A stretch of 64,000 nucleotides of DNA from Diplodia intermedia (GCA_021495925.1 JAKEKT010000070.1:124001-188000), one strand, 5' to 3'. Positions 11,386 to 23,100 are shown, counted from the stretch's first letter. The notes: generated by a model from the sequence alone, not told the origin. Made by a program: numbers and translations.

Positions 11386-12356
11386 ATGTCTACAGGCTCA
11401 CAGGCGCGTTCCGCGGTCTCGTTTTCCGATTCGGCTGCCATGAGTCGCCCTGGAGACTCTCCCTACACCATCACGACGCCCGGTATGTCAGCTTCAAGTG
11501 CTGAACCGTACTGGTGACTGACACTCGAAGCAGAAAGCGAGCGCATGAGTGCTGTGCAGGCCATGCCATCGGCAGCTCTGGCTCATGGTGGACTCCCCAT
11601 GTCGGCGCGTTCGCACACCAGCAACAGGTTCGGTCTTCGTCCGCCGCCGCCTAGCCAAAACGGACAGCAACGATTCCTACCACTTCTAGACTTGCCGGCT
11701 GTCAATGTTCGCCTGACGGACTCACCGACAACTGCGCCGGAGAACACGCCCACAGCATCTGACCGGGCCATATCCCAGCAACGCCTGCCATCCATCGCAG
11801 AAGTTCTGCAACGTCTTCCGGAGCTATCGAACGATGTGTATGTTTACTCGGAGCTTTTAGGTCTGTTCAGTCACTGATGGATTGCAGGAGTTCGGCTGCT
11901 ACTACGTTGGCTGAGCCCGGCTTGGATGACGGGGAGGTCCTGTTACATTCTAGCCCACTTGCCCCATCCAGCCCAACGTTTAACGGAAGATCGTCGACTC
12001 CGCTGTCGCAACACGGCGTGAGAGAGCATACTGACTGGCAAGAGGATGTCGAGGCGGATCTGGACCGGGCGCTGGCCCGTCTGTCGAACCTTGCCCGGGA
12101 CGATCACGAGCAAGACCGAGCGATGAGCGTCGAACAGCACTACACGCACCGCCTGGACGCTGCCATCGAGCGTCAACGGACGCGATACACTTACCTCCAG
12201 GAGGCGAAATCGACGGTCACCACGCTCCTGCTGCACCGGGCCAAGCTCCGGTCATTGCTCGAAGCCATCATCACCGAGGTGATCGCGGACAAGAAGGACG
12301 TTGTTGACATGGTTGCGGGAGTCCTGGCTGAGATGGACGTTGAAGACGGCGAGTAG
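11386..12356 (+). CDS. Hypothetical protein with C-terminal coiled-coil region
   Basis: Three exons, 11386-11482, 11534-11837 and 11888-12356, with introns of 51 and 50 nt; 289 residues. I do not recognise the family. The N-terminal two thirds is Ser/Pro/Thr-rich and probably disordered, with proline patches such as RPPPPSQN. The last 120 residues are charged and predicted helical, with DWQEDVEADLDRALARLSNLA followed by a helix rich in Leu and Arg and an acidic end (AEMDVEDGE). There is no signal peptide or membrane segment. The introns are supported by phase agreement (1 and 2) and good donors; without them the reading frame breaks. The function is unknown; a scaffold or coiled-coil adaptor is a guess only. 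Confidence 0.7.
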
Positions 12357-12878
12357 GCTACAGAGAGGTGGTGTTGCTTGAGGGTTGACAGTTGCTGGGA
12401 TGATGTTGAGGACGACAGGGACAGAGTTGCCGACACTTGCTGATACTTGCTGATTGATACGAAAGGACATGTGGGTTTTACAGGCATTTACATAGCTGCA
12501 AACAGAACAAGCGAAGATTGCTCACACCAGTTGCTCCATTTGTTTCTTGTGATGTGACGAGGGTTGTGGATGAGAAAAGCAATGACGTTGTTCGTTGGCT
12601 GGAATGGAGTGGAGGTGGATTGGCACGTGAAGGCGCGTGAAGCTCGGGCCGGGGTGGAGCAGTGACCGGGGTGCATTGTCTTTCACCTTGAACGCTGCCT
12701 CGCCGACCATTCCGTCGCATTGTTTGCGACGCCACGCCGACCCGCACCAGCGGGCAACCCTCGCACCTCCCTCGACCCACCGCCGCCATCGTTGCATGTC
12801 ACCTTCGCGCAATCCAACCGCCTCCACACCCACCCCAACGAGAGCTGCGCGCCCGACGACTTGTTTACACCCGTCGCC
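12357..12878. promoter_or_regulatory. Upstream region of MAD1
   Basis: About 520 bp between the hypothetical gene and MAD1, in tandem orientation. It should hold the 3' UTR of the former and the MAD1 promoter. The reading frame stays open upstream of the chosen MAD1 ATG from about 12720, so a longer N-terminus is possible, but that extension is Pro/Arg-rich and unlike Mad1. No TATA box is clear. Confidence 0.45.
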
Positions 12879-15121
12879 ATGGCTCGCAACACCAACCAAC
12901 CCACCTTTAATTTCTTCACGGGCGAGACTGGCGATTCGGAGCCCGCGCCTACACAATCGTTCCGCCAGACGCTGCGCCAATCCGCCGTCAAACCAGGTGA
13001 GGCGCCACTTTGCGACGCGAACGCCGACGCCGAAGCTGATGCTGGTGGCAGACATTGGCAACGAAGACCTGCGCGCCCAGATCAACACCTTACAGTATGA
13101 GCTGGAATCGCTCAAGCAAGAGCGGGAGATGAACACGCTCAGCCACCAGGCAGACCTGCGCGATGCACAGAACAAGGCAGAGGCCGAGTACCAGCGCGCA
13201 CAGGTTCGACGCTCCGCCACGCAATGCGACGCCAATCGCTGACGGGACCTTGCAGGCTGCCGAATCCGCGAGCAAGGCCGCCGCGAGGAAGTACGACGCC
13301 CTGCAGCGCGAGACGGCCGAGGCCCAGTCGCGGGCCACCAACGAGAAGCTGGAGCTGGAACGCAAGGTGCGGACGCTGCAGGAGCGGGGCGCCTCGCTGC
13401 AGGAGGACGCCGACGAGGCCCAGAACGAGCTGGCGTCGCTGGAGCGCCAGAGCCAGCACCGCTACAACGAGCTGGACACGCGCTACGCCGCCCTGCAGCA
13501 GTCGTTCGACGAGCTGCGCGCCGAGCTGGACGCCCAGGTCGCCGCCCTGTCGCACGCCCAGCAGAAGCTGGCCAGGCGCGAGGCCGAGGCCGGCGAGATG
13601 GAGAGCGACATCATCCGCCTCAAGGCCCAGTCGGGCGACCAGGACACGCTGGCCATCATCAAGCGCGAACTCTCCGAGCAGATCACCCACATCCGGAAGC
13701 TCGAGGCCGTCAACAGGGACCAGGCCGCCGAGCTGAAGCACTTCCGCAAGGTGCAGAAGAGCGTCGAGGTCGTCGACGAGGAGAAGCGCGCCCTCGAGAA
13801 CAAGCTCCGCATCATGGAAGACCTCCGGCGCGAGCTGAGCGAGGAGCAGCTCAAGAGACAGTTGCTGGAAGATGAGAAGAGCGCATGGACAAACTACCTC
13901 GAGGGCCAGGCACAGGCCGAGGGCGAGCTGCAGTTCGGCACCCCCGAAGACCTGGCCAAGGCATTCGTCAGAGAGAGACTGGAAACGGCGACCATGGTCG
14001 ACCGCCTCGGCTCCGTGCAGGCAGAACTCACGGCGAGAGACGAGACGATCAAGGCATTGGAGGACGAGAAAGCCAAGGTTCGCGAGGAGCTGGAGAAGCT
14101 GAAGAGCGCGGGCGGCGCATCAGACAGCAAGTTGCGCATGAGGCTCGAACGCCAACGGACGCTGGCGGTGAAGGAGGTGGAATATCTTCGCGCACAGCTC
14201 AAGGCCTTCGACTCCGAGGAGAGCGAGTTTCAACCCGAGACGTTCGACGCCCAGAAGTCCCAACGCATCCAGGAGCTGGAGGAAATGGTCGACAGCTACC
14301 GCAACGAGATGCAGTCCCTCCACACCGAAATGTCGGCGCTCGAGGAGGCCAACACCAAGCAGATCACCATCGTCGGCAGCAAGCGGCCGCGCGACGAAGA
14401 CGACGACGAGCGCATGGGCGAGCTCCGCCGCAAGAACCGCCAGCTGCAGGACGACATGGGCAAGCTGCAGACGGAGAAGAAGGTGCTGGAGTCGGAGCGG
14501 CGCGCGCAGGAGAAGCAGCTCAAGGCGCTCAAGGAGAGCGCGCGCACCCGCGTCCTCGAGCTGCGCTCCAACCCCACGGCCGACGCCGAGGCCCTGAAGC
14601 TCAGCACCGTGCGCACGCTGCGCGAGGAGAACAAGGCGCTGCTCGCACAGCTCGAGGGCTCGGCCGCCGACAGCAGCCACGACCACGCCGTCGTGCCGCA
14701 CGCCAGCCTCGAGGCGGCGCGCGCCGAGATCGGCGAGCTCAACCGCGCCATCGCCGACCGCGACAAGAAGACGATGCGGCTGAAGCAGCTGTGGTCGGCC
14801 AAGGCGCTCGAGTTCCGCGAGGCCGTGGCCAGCCTGCTGGGCTGGAAGCTGGACATCATGCCCAACGGCCGCGTCAAGGTGACGTCGCTGTTCTACCCTG
14901 GCAGCGACGACGACGGCGGCGAGAACAGCATCGTCTTCGACGGCGAGCGCGGCACCATGAAGGTCAGCGGCGGCGAGAAGAGCGTGTTCGCGTCGGAGAT
15001 TAAAGGCCAGATCGAGTTCTGGGTCGAGCAGCGCAAGGAGATTCCGTGCTTTTTGGCGCAGCTGACGCTGGATTTCTGGGAGAGCACGACGAGGGCTGTT
15101 GGCGGCGGTGGTGGTGCTTGA
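12879..15121 (+). CDS. MAD1: Spindle assembly checkpoint protein Mad1
   Basis: Three exons, 12879-12996, 13052-13203 and 13256-15121, with introns of 55 and 52 nt; 711 residues, normal for Mad1. Mad1 sits at nuclear pores and unattached kinetochores and converts Mad2 to its checkpoint-active form. A short Ser/Gln-rich head is followed by a near-continuous coiled coil from about residue 45 to 590, rich in Glu, Leu, Arg and Gln heptads. The C-terminal globular domain is diagnostic: MRLKQLWSAKALEFREAV, then LLGWKLDIMPNGRVKVTS and a final beta-sheet region ending in ACFL-like packing residues and FWEST. The ATG at 12879 was chosen as the first one giving a compact N-terminus. Identification is secure from the C-terminal domain. 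Confidence 0.93.
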
Positions 15122-15502
15122 GAGGCGAGAGCACACGGTTTGCATGTTGCTTGGGCATGGCGTGGCATAGCAATGGAGTTGAATCGGCGTTTCGATGGGG
15201 GGGTCGCAAAAGGTCATTGTTGCATCAGGGAGTCCATCTATCTCGGGGCGTGGGAAAATGGGAGAGCGATATCCAGAGCACGTAGCACTTCGCCAAGGCG
15301 TGGCTGCCATGTGAGCAGAACTGTAATACTACATTAAACAATCACAAGCCGACCATGGCTTTTCGCATGCCTCGGTGATGGATTGTGAATCGATGAATAG
15401 AAACTTCTTTCACTAACATACATACATACATACGTGCATACATACATGCATACAGGAAATAAACACTCTAGTCGTACTCGTGACATCGTTTCAGCGTCAG
15501 CC
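15122..15502. repeat. Intergenic region with an ACAT microsatellite
   Basis: Between the MAD1 stop and the end of a small minus-strand ORF. A degenerate ACAT tetranucleotide repeat lies at about 15416-15456, in what is probably 3' UTR of one or both convergent genes. Nothing else is recognised. Confidence 0.6.
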
Positions 15503-15742
15503 CTAGCACCGCCGCCTCCCCATCCTCCTGCCTCCGCCACCACCAACCATCATCACCGGCGGTCCTCCCCTCCTCCCGTACCCCATCCCTCCACCACCGC
15601 TAAAACCACCCCGCGGCCCGCATCTCCCTCCCCCTCCGTAAGACATGGGCGGCGGTGGGCCGCACGGCCTGGACATGTGGACTACGCGGACTGGTTGATG
15701 GTGATGGCCGTACCTGCGATGGCGAGACGGTCCGCAGCCCAT
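15503..15742 (-). CDS. Small Gly/Arg-rich protein of unknown function
   Basis: A 79-residue open frame beginning MGCGPS and ending RRRC, with a His-rich patch and then Gly-rich blocks interspersed with Arg, Pro, Met and Tyr (GGGGMGYGRRGG). I do not recognise the family. Support for a real gene comes from a TATATAAG box on the same strand about 230 bp upstream. A possible 45-nt intron (GT donor just after CATCGCAG, CAG acceptor before GCCGTGCGG) is a multiple of three with no stop, so spliced (64 aa) and unspliced forms share frame. MGCxxS matches the N-myristoylation pattern, with a neighbouring Cys that could be palmitoylated; this is inference. GC-rich low-complexity frames can arise by chance, so confidence is moderate. 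Confidence 0.5.
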   Translation of the reverse strand: MGCGPSRHRRYGHHHQPVRVVHMSRPCGPPPPMSYGGGGRCGPRGGFSGGGGMGYGRRGGPPVMMVGGGGGRRMGRRRC

Positions 15743-15972
15743 TGTTGTGTTGTGGTTGTTTGAAGAGATTTGTGGTGTTGGTTTACTGATGTGTGGTATT
15801 CCCCCAATGTTGAGGTCTGATGTGCCGACTTGAGGGTTGCAGTTCGGAGGGTAGAGTGATTGTTTCTGGCACGGACGACTGAATGGCGGATTTCGTCTGG
15901 CAAAGCGAGCGATGCCGGTGGTGATGATTGTAGTGAAGTGATGGATGTCCGAATAAGCTTACTGCCCCCCGT

Positions 15973-15980
15973 CTTATATA
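15973..15980 (-). promoter_or_regulatory. TATA box (TATATAAG, minus strand)
   Basis: The plus-strand bases cttatata read TATATAAG on the minus strand, about 230 bp upstream of the ATG of the Gly-rich ORF. It would imply a leader of about 200 nt. Perfect TATA boxes are uncommon elsewhere in this window. Confidence 0.55.
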
Positions 15981-16223
15981 CCTACCCCATCACGCAGGCC
16001 AGCCAGCCAGCTCCCATCGATCCGACCAGCCAACTCTTCCTGTCCCCCTCGCGCCTTGGCCTCGCTCAGCCCAGCCCCCACGAACCAAACTTCCAAGCCG
16101 CCGCCTCTTCATCAGCCCATCGGCCCCCGTACCACCTCGAGGCGAAATGCAACCGCTCGCGCGCTACTCCGGCTATCGGAACCGTTCGAAGGGCTGTATG
16201 TACGTAGTGTCGCCTCGGCGCCG

Positions 16224-16545
16224 CACGTGGGTGACGTACGTAACGCCCCCCCTCAGCCGCAACCAAACCAAACCAACCAACCACACGTAGTACGTAGTAG
16301 TATGTAGTACAATACGTACTGCACCGCGGCTGTAACGGTCGTCCGTCCCCCGCCGCCCGGGCAGGCCCGACCTCCTCCGGTCCGTCCAATGACGCCGGGC
16401 GACGTCTATAATTGGCGCGCAGTCTGAACATCGGATCCCTGCTTCGCGAACAGGCTGGACCCCTTGGGATCTGCGCGCTTGCTCGCAGCAGCAGCAGCCG
16501 TTATCCTCTTGGTCCTAGTCTTTACCGTTGCGCCTATGACGTCAT
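16224..16545. promoter_or_regulatory. Cluster of bHLH/bZIP-type palindromes
   Basis: CACGTG (E-box type) lies at 16224-16229, TGACGTAC at 16232-16239 and the full palindrome ATGACGTCAT (CRE/ATF type) at 16536-16545. All are upstream of the TATA box at 15973 and in a region without a supported gene, so they may act on the Gly-rich ORF. Function is inferred from motif shape only. Confidence 0.4.
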
Positions 16546-17251
16546 TGATGCCGCTGTTAAGAGGGGGGTGTGTGGGGGGGACCGTTTGGGGCTTGTGTGC
16601 AGGCTGATTGGTGGAAGTGACCGACGGACCGCTTCCGGAGATGGCATTGAAAGGGACGTAGCATGGATGCGGAGTGCCCGAGGTAGTGCAACGGGTGAGC
16701 CAGAGGGCCGGGAGGGTGCATGGCGACAGGAAGAGTTCCTCAACAGTGGTCGGGATAGTGCGAGAATGGGAATTCACATGTAAGACACGCATCTTACTTC
16801 TCGATTGAGGCAAAGGCTATCCCTTTCGTCTCTGCAACGCAAAGAATGATAACAAAAATGAACACGGGGCTTTCGAGGAGTAACGACCGCGCGAAAGGTA
16901 GCATGCAGAAGAGCAGTTGCTCGGAACCGAAGAATGAGGTTTACTGAGACTCGTGAAACGGATCAATCCCAGCAAGAAACAAAGTCTCCTCTTCCCGCGA
17001 GCAAACCAACGCAAGCAAATCCCATGGTGACAGTCATCTGAACTCCGTTTCCCGATGCAAGCAGTAGAATGAGTTAATTCGTCTAGCCCTTCCTTTAACG
17101 TTGATCCTTCCGTGCATTCGTACAGCATCCTACTCGCACACATCCACGCTAGCCATGAGTCGTCTTGAAGAAAGAAAAGGGAATTCGGTGTGTCGGGAAT
17201 GAAAACTGAGTCTTAGACAGTGGGGGGCATTTCTTTCGTCATGTACCGCCT

Positions 17252-19790
17252 TCAGGCACTTTCTCCGTCGTCGCTCCATCTGGCGTCGGCATAGAGATCC
17301 TTCTTGTTGCTGCTGAACTCGAGCTTCCCCAGGAACTCGGGCGGCACCGTGGGCAGGTACTTGCGCTCGCGCTCCTTGTCAGTGCCCCCGAAACCAGCCC
17401 CGTACGTCACCAGCATGTCGGTCGAAGTGGGCAGCGAGAACGGCAGCATCAGAGCCGGGTCCATCAGCAGGTTCTCGGGCGCGTCTTCCTCCTCGTCTTG
17501 TGCCATGTACGCAACCGTGGCCAGCGATGGCGCCAGCGACGGCGAGGGCGACGTGGGTCGCTCGATGGTGGGCGACGTGGGGGTGCCGTCCGATGACGGG
17601 ATCTGCGCAGGCATAGACTTCCGGCTCTGCTTTGACAAGCGTCGCTCGGCAACCTCCTTCTGCAGGTTGAACAGAAACTTGAGCGCGGGCTTCGGCAGCG
17701 TCTTCTCGCCGACCTCGGTCCTGTAGTACCTCACCGAGTGGTTGATCTGCTGGGGGGTGAGGCGCGGAAGCTGCTCGAGCGTAGCCTTTAGCGAGTCCAG
17801 ATCCTCGCCCAGCGACGAGAAGCACTGCAGCCATTGCAGCAGCTGGATGACTGGGTCCAAATGCCTCCGGGCAGCATCCATCGTGTTCTCGCCAGTGGCA
17901 GTGAGAGCGCCGCTTTCATAGTGCTCGGGCTGGCGGTTGTTCTGGCGGGCCCAGTCCTCGATGGTCGAGACATTCATCCGAATCTGCATTGCCTTGGTAC
18001 GTGCGAGGTACTTCCGGTTGGACATGATGCGGTTGAAGAGCTCGGCGCCGAGCCAGTAAAGCAGCTGCGACAGAACCTGGGCGGTGATGACCGAGTGGAT
18101 GTCGTAGAGGTCCAGCACAAACAGCGTCGAGGAGAGCAGCGAGGTGATGTTGCGGGGGGACACCTGGGCCCTGCGCTTCGGCGAAGGCGGGCGGAAGCGC
18201 TTCTCGAACGGCTCCGGCGGCTTCGGCTTCGATTTTGTTTTGAAGATCCTCCACTCTCCGGTGAAGCTGACGTCCTCAAAGCCGGGGATGGTCTCGTGGT
18301 CCAGCATGGCCGTGTCGAGGACCTTGTCCATGCGGCGCTCGGCATCGCGAATAATCAAAACAAAGATTTCGTTGATGAGCTCGGAAATCTGGCACTGGAA
18401 CTCGACCGAGGCTTCGACGAGGCCGGCATCCTTCTTCAGGTAGTACAGCAGCAGACTCAGGTTGGAGACCCAGAAGGCGAGCATGGTCATGTCCCATTGG
18501 TGCTTCTCGACGGCGTCGTTGATCTTGTCCATGGACGTGACCAGCAGCTTCTCCAGCAGGTCCTCGCTGGAGTGGTAGTGGGCGTAGCGCGCGCCGAGGA
18601 AGATGATGTTGGCGGGGACGGGCTTCTGCGACGGCGAGCGGGTGGGCGTCATGTTGGTGATGACAATGTCCAGGATGCGGTCCAGCTCGTTCTCCTGGAA
18701 GACGAACATCTGGTCGTGCAGGCACCGGTCCCACACGAACTCCTGGGTCTCGTCGAACTCGTCGGGCTCCTAGCCGGGTCAGCACTCGCACTCAGGCGTC
18801 GAGGAGCACAAACCTCGGGTTGCTCGTCAATGCCCAGGTTTCCCAGATCGACCTCCAGATTGATAGCACTCTCCATCATCATACGCCGCCGCAATTCGTT
18901 CTCGGCCATTTCCTCCTCGAAGCGGTCCTGGTCGAAGCCGGCCGTGTAGAAGTCATCGCCGCCGCTGGCGACGCCGATGTTGCCGATGGTGTAGCCGCTC
19001 TCGTGCAGGTAGTCCTGGAGCTCGCTGCCGGGGGTCACGAAGTCGAAGGCGGTGCGGCCCGAAGACGAGGCGGTCTCGGGCTTCGCGCCCTTGTCGAGCA
19101 GCAGCTTCGCGATTGCCTTGTGGCGGTTGGTGATGGCCCACATCAGCGGGGTCCAGCGGTTGCGGTCCTGCAGGTCGACATCGGCGCCGGCGGCTAGCAG
19201 CGCGGCAACGACGTCGTCGTGGCCGAAGCAGGCGGCGTAGATCAGCGGCGGGGTGCCGTCGGAGTCGGGGGCGTTGATGTCGACGAAGGGCTTGGCGTTG
19301 CCGTGCACAAAACGCTCGACGGTGAGGGTGTCGCCGTTGGAGGCGGCGAGGTTGAGCGAGTTCTGCAGCAGCTCCCGCTTCTCGGCGTCGGACAGCTTGT
19401 CGTCGTGGACGATGGCGTCCTCCTGGCCCTCGTTCATGCTGTCGTGCTTGAGGCGGGACTGCTGCTCGAGCATCTCGTTGAGGCGGGAGTCGCTGTCGTC
19501 GGGGGCCGGGGGCGGGCCGTCGAGGGCCAGGTCGAAGGCGAGGGGCTTTGCAGGGAGCGGTGTCGATATGAATTGGGACTGGCCTGCACAGGTCAGCACG
19601 AGCACGCACGCAGCAGGCAGGCACGGCGGGCGAAACGCAACGCACCCTGCCAAGCGTCGTATATCTCCGTCTCGCTGGCAGCGCGCGGAGCCGGGCGGCG
19701 GTCGTCGAGCGAGCGCGGCAGGTCGGCGGGCAGCTGCAGCGGGCGGGGGGCGGGGGCATCGTGGCCGCCGGTCTCATCGGGCGACGCCAT
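17252..19790 (-). CDS. Ankyrin-repeat and DIL (dilute) domain protein
   Basis: Three exons, 19790-19646, 19583-18814 and 18769-17252, with introns of 62 and 44 nt; 810 residues. After a disordered head, ankyrin repeats occupy about residues 125-250 (for example GTPPLIYAACFGHDDVVAALLAAGADVD is split here as GTPPLIYAACFGHDD then VVAALLAAGADV, followed by RWTPLMWAITNRHKAIAKLLLDKGA). Residues about 330-690 form a DIL domain, the fold of the myosin V cargo-binding tail, with WVSNLSLLLYYLKKD and a helical continuation ending LLQWLQCFSSLGEDLDSL. There is no motor domain. Fission yeast has a protein of the same architecture, and a vesicle or actin-linked trafficking role is likely but unproven. The join at residue 48/49 restores DAWQGQSQFISTPLP. 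It diverges from the histidine kinase gene across 351 bp. Confidence 0.9.
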
Positions 19791-20141
19791 GGTGGTGTTG
19801 CATGGGCGTGGGAAGCCAGTGTGGCCCCGGGCGATCGCAGCGCATGCGCGTGGGCCTGAGTAATGCGGCTTAGGCTGGTGGAGATGGAATGGATCTCCGG
19901 CCAGAACGGAGGATACAATGCGGCTCGGGTGACGTCCGCGAGCGCCAAGTGCGATTGGCACTACTGCCATGATTCTGCTGCATCCCACCCGCCTCAACAC
20001 CAGGCCAGCACTGCACCGACGCCTCCAGCCGCCGGCCCATGCCGCCGTCCCCGTCGCCACGCGCCCATCAATCCGCCTGCCACGCGCCCCCCGCCGGGCC
20101 CCCGCCATGAATTGAGCAGCCTGCATCGCCACGCGTCGACC
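19791..20141. promoter_or_regulatory. Shared divergent promoter, DIL/ankyrin gene / histidine kinase
   Basis: Only 351 bp separate the two start codons, so both promoters must lie in this interval or overlap the neighbouring 5' ends. No TATA box is obvious. The plus-strand frame contains an ATG at 20107 followed quickly by TGA-type stops, a possible short upstream ORF. Confidence 0.5.
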
Positions 20142-23100
20142 ATGGACGACGACGCTCCGCCGACCAGCCGCGTCGCCCGCCAGGCCCTGCTGCGCCTGGC
20201 CGAACTGCCCGGCTACGTGTGGGACACGGACACCGAGCCCTTCCACAGCGTGAGTCTGCGCTCTCGCCCCGGCCGCCGCCCTGGCCGTCGCCACTGACGC
20301 CCTCCCCCAGTCCTACGACAACTGGCACTTCTTCGGCTACCAGCACCCCGTGAAGCCGCAGCCGCAGCTCCCCAACCGCGCCCTCACCTCGCACAGCTTC
20401 TCCACCGGCTCCGACCCCAAGCCCGCGCTGCGCTCGCATCGCTCGTCCAACAGCGAGGCCAACGCCGCCTCTTTGACCGCGCAGCCCCATGGCGCCGCCC
20501 CGCGCCGCCGCCGCGTCGTCGCCCGCGTCTCCAACCACATCCTGCGCCTGGAGCGCGAGTTCGCCCTGGCCAAGTCCATCGTCAGCGACTGCGACACCGA
20601 CTGCAAGCACTTTGTGCGCCCCGTCGAGCTGGTGCGACTGCCCGCCCGCCCGGGCAGCGACACGCTGATCGTGTCCATCTTCGAGTCGCCCGGCGACAAC
20701 TACATCCGCGACATCGTCGACCTGGGCCCCGCCTTCTACCGCATTGCGAAATGGCAGGCCCCGCCCGGCACCAAGACCAGCATGCAGATCCCGCTGCAGC
20801 TGTTCATGCGCTTCGCCACCGGCGCCTCCGAGTCGCTGGAGATCCTGCACAACACCAAGAAGCTGGTGCACGGCGAGATCCGCGGCGATGCCTTCCACTT
20901 CAACCAGGAGACGGGCGAGGTGCGCATGCTGAACTTTGGCTCGGGGTCGCGCAGCTTCGAGAACGGGCTGACGTCTGCCGGCTGGAGCACCCTCAGCCGC
21001 GAGCTGGGCGTCGAGCACAAGCTGCAGTTCATCGCCCCTGAGCAGACGGGCCGGCTGCCTGCAGAGCCAGACACACGCACCGACATCTACAGCCTCGGCA
21101 TTCTGTTTTGGGTAAGTGGGCTGGCGAGTGGCGCGCGTGCATGCGTGGCGTAGGGCTGACTGTTGTGCAGACGATGCTGACGGGCGAGCCCGCCTTCGAG
21201 GGCGACAAGCCGCTGGAGATCATGCAGAGCGTGCTGTCGCGCCGCATCCCGCCCGTGTCGTCCAAGCGGATGGACATCCCCGAGGCCCTGTCGCAGGTCG
21301 TGGCCAAGATGACGGCCAAGAACATCGAGGAGCGCTACAACTCGGTGTCGGGGCTCAAGTACGACCTGTTCGAGCTGAACCGCATCCTCTGCGACGGCGA
21401 CGTCGAGCTGCTGAAGACGTTCAAGGTTGCGACCAAGGACGTGTCCAGCTTCTTCAGCCTGCCCGCGCGCCTGATTGGCCGCGACCGCGAGCGGCAGATC
21501 ATCCTGGACGTGGTTGACCGCGTGTCCAAGAGCCAGCACCCCTCGCTCAAGAAGAGTTTGTATAGCTTTGGTTCCACCTCCGGGTCGTCGCTGAGCTCGC
21601 GGCTGGACAATCCCGTGCTCGACGACATTGCTGACGTGCGCTCCGAGAGCACCAGCTCTAGGGGCTCGGAGCATCGCACCGACGGCCGCACCCCGCGCAA
21701 CAACTCAGAGGCCTCCGTGTCCCTGGCCGAGCCGTCCGAGCACCGGCCCTCGACCGAGAGCTGGCAGTCGTCCAACTGGAGCAGCGTCGACCGCCGCGCC
21801 TCGTCGGCCCAGAATGCCTCCTCGTCGAGCGACGACCCCGCCGGCCAGCTGCGCCACCACCATCGCCTCCGCAAGAAGACGCACTGCGAGCTGATTGCCG
21901 TCGCCGGCCTGGGCGGCTACGGCAAGTCGAGCCTGATCCAGTCGGTGCAGCCCATCGTGCGTGGCCGCGGCTTCTACTTTGCCACGACAAAGGTAATCCA
22001 TCTGCTATGGCAGCCAAAGAAAGACCAGTAGGATGTGCTGACGGCCTGCAGTTCGACCAAGCAAAGCGTGCGCCCTTCGACCCCGTGCTGAGGCTCATGT
22101 CATCGCTCTTCCGCCAGATCTTCTCCGAATCCAACATCTCGACCGACTTCCACAACCACGTGCGCGCCCACGTCCAGCCCGTGTGGCCCATCCTGCACTC
22201 CTACCTCGACCTCCCGGAGTGGCTGCTGGGCAACATTGCCAAAGCCACCGTGCCCGACATTGCCCACCAGCATGCCCCCTTCTCGAGCACCATCACCGGC
22301 CGCAACGCCTCGCGCGTGGTGAGCACCTTCATCGACGTGCTGCGCATGTTGGCCCGCCAGCAGTCCATCTGCTTCTGCATCGACGACCTACAGTTTGCCG
22401 ACGACGAGAGCCTAGAGCTAATCCAAGCCATTGTCCACAACCGGCTGCCGTTGGTCATGATCCTCACCTATCGCGAAGAGGACAAGCTCACGGCGGGCAT
22501 CAAGGCGCTGCTCGACAACGCAACCAAGTAAGTCCGAAGTCTTCCCCCACTGCCTGCAGCTCTAATCCTCATCAGCATCAAAAGGATTGTACTGCAGCCT
22601 TTCTCCGAGGTAGACACGGCAAACTTTGTCGCCGAGACGCTCCACCGAGATCCCGAGTATTGTCTGCCTCTGGTCGCCACCATCCAAGAGAAGACGGGCG
22701 GAAGCCCCTTTTTCGTGCGTGAGATGCTGGACACGTGCTATCGCAAGAAGTGCCTGTATTACTCGTGGCGGGACTCTGCCTGGCATTTCGATCTCGACAA
22801 GGTCTTTGCCGAGTTCAAGTCGACCGCCTACGGCTCGCGCATGAACAACGACTTTATTGTGAAGCGCCTGCAGGAGCTACCCCAGGTCACCCGCTACCTT
22901 CTCGCCTGGGCTTCTCTGATTGGGAGCACCTTCTCGTTCAACATTGTCAAACAACTCATGCAGGGCAAGCACGCGGGCAACGCCGAGGGCCTCCCCGTCA
23001 CCGACGAGGACGCGGTGGATGGCATTGAAGGAGCGATCGCTGCATATCTCGTCATGTCTGGAGAAGACGAGGACCGCTTCCGCTTCGCGCATGACAGGTA

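Larger units (their letters stand above)
15743..17251. other. Intergenic region upstream of the Gly-rich ORF
   Basis: About 1.5 kb with no supported coding region. It contains the TATA box and palindromes listed separately, a TACGTAGTA-type simple repeat near 16285-16320 and the 3' flank of the DIL/ankyrin gene. The open frames here have no recognisable content. Confidence 0.5.

Noticed and set aside
14120..15310. 396-codon open frame antisense to MAD1
   Set aside because: Coiled-coil codons rich in Glu/Leu/Gln give long open antisense frames; no independent support.
15412..15456. ACAT repeats considered as a CRISPR-like or minisatellite array
   Set aside because: They are continuous tetranucleotide units without spacers, a simple microsatellite; CRISPR arrays are not expected in a fungal nucleus.
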